Below, one piece after another: positions 60,837 to 64,000 of a DNA stretch of 64,000 nucleotides. The DNA comes from Filosporella fistucella. Taxonomy: Eukaryota; Ascomycota; Leotiomycetes; Helotiales. The position numbers and the translations under genes were made by a program. Numbering within the stretch: position 1 is the first letter of the stretch; each line of letters begins with the position of its first letter. The notes under the pieces were generated by a model, which worked only from the letters and a program-made list of their open reading frames with translations, had not been told where the DNA came from and searched no databases. The stretch is from NCBI GenBank assembly GCA_030077755.1, contig JAQJZZ010000010.1, positions 1,116,001 to 1,180,000 on the forward strand. The letters run 5' to 3'.

Positions 60837-61586
60837 CGTGGTCTTTCAACCTACCATTACCGTCTTATGTTAGTGTTCACACAAGCACTAGCTTGCATAG
60901 AGTCCCTTGATTTTCGCAAGCAGGCTCTGCTTGGTAAATGGTAGAGATATGAAAACTTGAAACAGAAATGAGGCTGTTGAAAAGAGTTATGTCAGAGCTG
61001 GGTCGCGACCGGGCGAAGACATCATTTTGTCGGAGAAGATGCCGTAGTATGATCACCTGACCTGCCAAGGAACACTACCTAATGCTACATTATTTCTCTG
61101 CGAGAACAAGACAACTGAGTCAACTGGGAAGTATTGATACCTCAAATTTTATAGACTGCAAGGTGCTTATTCACGGAGCTATGCCACAGAATATCCTTTA
61201 ACAACAGGAGCTCGTGCCAGTAAATCAGTTAGAATTGCTCTAGTTAGGCATGCAAGGTTCACTTTCGAAGCAGATGAGGCAAGACATCAGACTTTCATGA
61301 CTAGAAATGGTGAGATATACTGTATTCCAAGTTTCCCACACAGACTAACTACCGCACTTCCGTGGTGTAATAGCTGTGTCCCTTGATGTGGATGCAAGTC
61401 CATCCGGTAAACTTCTACTTGTAGGCATTCTCCTCCTGCTTCTTTCGAAGTAATCGACTACACTACAGTCACGAAGTGCACGACTCTTGCTCTGCACTTG
61501 ACATACCGTATATCCAAACCACTGGCCTCTGATGGTTGAACGAAATTTGTGTACAATAAACCCCATATACCGATCAAAGTACAATC
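60837..61586. other. Intergenic interval, no gene seen
   Basis: 750 bp between two minus-strand genes: promoter of the DUF2293 gene and 3' flank of the carrier gene. Open frames here are short and unsupported. Confidence 0.45.
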
Positions 61587-62785
61587 TCAATCCTCGAGAG
61601 CATTTATCTGTTTCTTAATAAATTCAAAGGCGGAAAAGAAAATCGAATTTACCACACAAGATCGACCCATAGAAACGCCTAATCCGCGGTACATTCTTTT
61701 GTTGAAGAATTGAATCTTTGGTGCCTTCCTTACTTTCTCCCCTTTACACTGTGTCAAACAATTTCGCTGATATATGCTCTTAGCCGAATCAATTGGATAG
61801 ATAAGTGCCCAACTGGCCACTCCACACAAACCACCAGCAACAACGACAGAGAATGGGTTTGTTGGTGACTTATCACCTCGATATGTTGTAAGCAGCTGCT
61901 TACTGCTTTCATATGTCATGAAATAGATCGCCGTACCAAGTGTATCCCGAACTGTTAATTATTAGCAACCATTTGTGAACTGGCTCAATTGGGCCACATA
62001 CGAAGGTGAAGATTGAATCCAGAATATAATCCTGCAAATCCCCTGTGCTTGATGATATTTTTCGCAGTTTTAAGCGTTCCTTTATTCTGATAACTTGCAG
62101 CGACAGCAGTTCCACCCACAGGTTCTGACATGCTTGACGTGGATCGATCCGCCATTAGGACTGATACTTGGGCACTGAGTTTTGTCAATTCAAATGGGCC
62201 TTGGCGAATCATTAGTTGAAGTAGATTGCCATGGAACAGGTATACCCACATGCCACCAGGGTGATAAAGGATCCTGCGGTGGCGCCAGCAGCTCCAAAAC
62301 AGGCAAGTGTTGAAAAAGTTGGGTAAGTTCCAGGTGTATTCACATGAATCAGAGGATCCGTTCCAAAATTTCGCTTCAACCAAGCGGCATAGGTGTATTT
62401 CGATCGTTGATATACTGAAAATGAGATTGTTCGTACCAGTGTGACGCTGGCCATAGGTGCCGTTACCCCTCGGAAGAATCCCCGCCATCGCTCAGTACGA
62501 TAAGTATGTCGAACACAATCGGTGAAGCTATCGTATTTGTAGGTTTGCATCCTAGTTTTGACAGAGTCCAATGGAAACTGTATGTGTTTAGCATTCATTC
62601 CCCTCAACGACTGGCATGGACATTACAGCTGCAAAGGTGGACAAAATACTGCTCACGGAAGCAGCAACCTCTGTGCGATAACGTTTGACCCATCTCTTTT
62701 GTTGACCAGCAGCTTTAGTCTTAGAAAATTCCGACGAGTTGTCTCTTCGAATGCCATCGTGCTGCCCTGGCTTCGCAGGCATCAT
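61587..62785 (-). CDS. Mitochondrial carrier family protein (349 aa), substrate unknown
   Basis: Four exons: 62785-62627, 62577-62250, 62199-62002 and 61951-61587, with introns of 49, 50 and 50 bp. The three carrier repeats are visible by their signatures: FPLDSVKTRMQ (joined across intron 1), ACPFELTKLSAQ (across intron 2) and YPIDSAKSIYQRN. Each P-x-[DE]-x-x-[KR] motif is at least partly kept. The matching glycine-rich second halves include TERWRGFFRGVTAPM, KHRGFAGLYSGFNLHL and KRMYRGLGVSMGRS. Repeat 2 carries a Ser/Thr-rich insert of about 25 residues (MADRSTSSMSEPVGG). Family knowledge: six-helix transporters of the inner mitochondrial membrane. The substrate cannot be assigned. Two adjacent ATGs (62785, 62782) start the frame. 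Confidence 0.9.
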
Positions 62786-64000
62786 GGCAAGTATACAGTA
62801 TCCACCGGCGAGAGACGTAAAGTCTCCTCAACGCGGTCCAGAGGCCAGACACCAAGGATCGTCCATGAAGTCTCCTGTTCGATTGAGAATCGAAAAAGAG
62901 GTAGACTGCTTGATTGCAGCCGCGAATAGCGATGTATATTGAGGAAAGGATGAAGGTTGCGGGGTCAGAAAGATACCTTAGTATTGAGTACATCGACATG
63001 AGCTGTCTGGGAAAGGGTGGGTTGGGGTGCAGATCGCTTGGCGCAATTGGGTTGCATCTTCACAAGCAAATGGGCGATCAATCATGATCAATTACTGGTA
63101 CAGTACAGTACAGTAGCAGTACCAATAATCACTCGGCACACTCCAGACTGTTCCCGCTGCCTCTCGCAGCACAGTCATGCAGAGCGCCTCACCTCCATGT
63201 AAAAATGCTGGGAGCTGAGCGGAACGAGGGGTTGAAGTCTACTCAAGTTTATTACATCATCGCCATCACTCATTATTGAGCCAATTGTGTTGGGCATGAT
63301 TATTGATTGATGCCCTCCGAGTCTACTTCTACTACAAAATTATAGTTATTTTTTCTGCAGACGCATTTATTCCCAACATTTGAAATAGCACACGACCAAG
63401 CCAGAAATAGATGGAAGTACCCTTCATCGATGTCAAGTCGCAGGGAAGGAAAGGTTGGGAGCAGGATAAGAAGTGTCCCAAGGTTTTCTTTACATTCGCC
63501 TAGCAGCCTTAAGATACTGGGCATGAAGTCATTCCGTTTCTGATGGTTCTTGGATTGACAAGAAAAATATTAAAATCAGGTCCCTGAGATGCCTTCCCGG
63601 GTGAGCTATATTGTGCAGGTACCATACCGGTAGGTAACAGGGCAATAAGATGATAAAGCTTGCCTTTGATGAAATGTGCACTTTGTGGAAAGACAAAGCA
63701 GCACCATTACTGATGGACCGTGATTCTCAGATGGATACTAAACATCGTCAAGTGCCGCTTCAATATCAGAACTTTACTGTAACGCAATTGCTTATCAAAT
63801 GACTGCACTGCCATTGAGTGGCTTGTGCGGTGGCGCTAACGTCGTCAGTGTCACAATTCAAGCTCCAACACCGCGACACCTCTAGGCATCCGACATCTAC
63901 AACAAGAATTTCTTCCACTTAAAGAAGAATTTGTATTGTACAGAGGCCACATTCCTCGAGCGTCAAATTTTGCCTGATTCGAAACTGCAAAAGTATGGCG
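62786..64000. other. Terminal interval, no supported gene
   Basis: 1.2 kb containing the promoter of the carrier gene. Near the right edge the DNA looks like a 5' leader, and an ATGGCG at 63995-64000 could be the start of a plus-strand gene lying beyond the window. I cannot test this. Confidence 0.35.

Overview
This is nuclear DNA from a filamentous ascomycete (Pezizomycotina). Genes carry short introns, mostly 43-60 bp, with GTAAGT/GTGAGT-type donors and CTAAC/CTGAC-like branch sites. Reading across these junctions keeps frame and gives fungal proteins: a Gid1-type RanBPM protein, an Ies4-type INO80 subunit, a DUF2293 protein and a PSP1-domain protein. A Leotiomycete is a guess. About 24 protein genes are supported, most of them housekeeping. 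No rRNA, tRNA, CRISPR or intact transposon was recognised. All exon ends were deduced by hand from splice motifs and phase, without transcripts.

Layout. 1-825: 5' part of a Ras-like GTPase gene (-), running off the left edge. 826-6000: gene-poor, with a MITE-like element. 6001-9487: coiled-coil hypothetical (+), HIT zinc-finger protein (-) and NFU1 Fe-S scaffold (+), the last two divergent over 118 bp. 9488-14941: 5.4 kb without a convincing gene, with a 12-unit, 27-bp minisatellite. 14942-17768: PSP1-domain protein (+). 19477-22372: multi-pass membrane protein (-) and secreted CHRD-type protein (-). 23341-24437: metaxin-like protein (-). 25493-25762: 89-aa conserved-looking protein (+). 26721-30131: RanBPM/Gid1 homologue (-) with one 1,079-bp intron. 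31577-32529: Ies4-like protein (-). 34408-36552: cytochrome c (-) and a mitochondrial membrane protein (+), head to head. 36614-37741: Rrp42 (-). 38290-39735: short-chain dehydrogenase (+). 39894-41469: Ate1 arginyltransferase (-). 41470-44994: gene-poor. 44995-47251: Nudix hydrolase (+) and Lsm1 (+). 47952-50929: lysine-rich hypothetical (-) and TrpE (-). 51469-53780: coiled-coil gene (+) followed by broken coding-like sequence. 53818-57242: Rix7 AAA-ATPase (-) and Vps20 (+), divergent. 57783-60836: DUF2293 protein (-). 61587-62785: mitochondrial carrier (-). The last 1.2 kb holds no clear gene.

How the genes relate. They are not a pathway cluster. Loose themes are mitochondrial function (NFU1, metaxin-like, cytochrome c and its divergent neighbour, carrier), RNA and ribosome biogenesis (HIT finger, Rrp42, Lsm1, Rix7) and protein turnover or sorting (Gid1, Ate1, Vps20).

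The most distinctive signals are: (1) three copies of a ~235-260 bp AT-rich element with ~26-bp terminal inverted repeats, differing largely by transitions as if mutated by RIP; (2) a 1.08-kb intron in the Gid1 gene carrying same-strand coding-like sequence, perhaps a nested or decayed gene; (3) the long 27-bp minisatellite upstream of the PSP1 gene; (4) a GC-AG intron in the dehydrogenase; (5) frame-broken coding sequence between the coiled-coil gene and RIX7.
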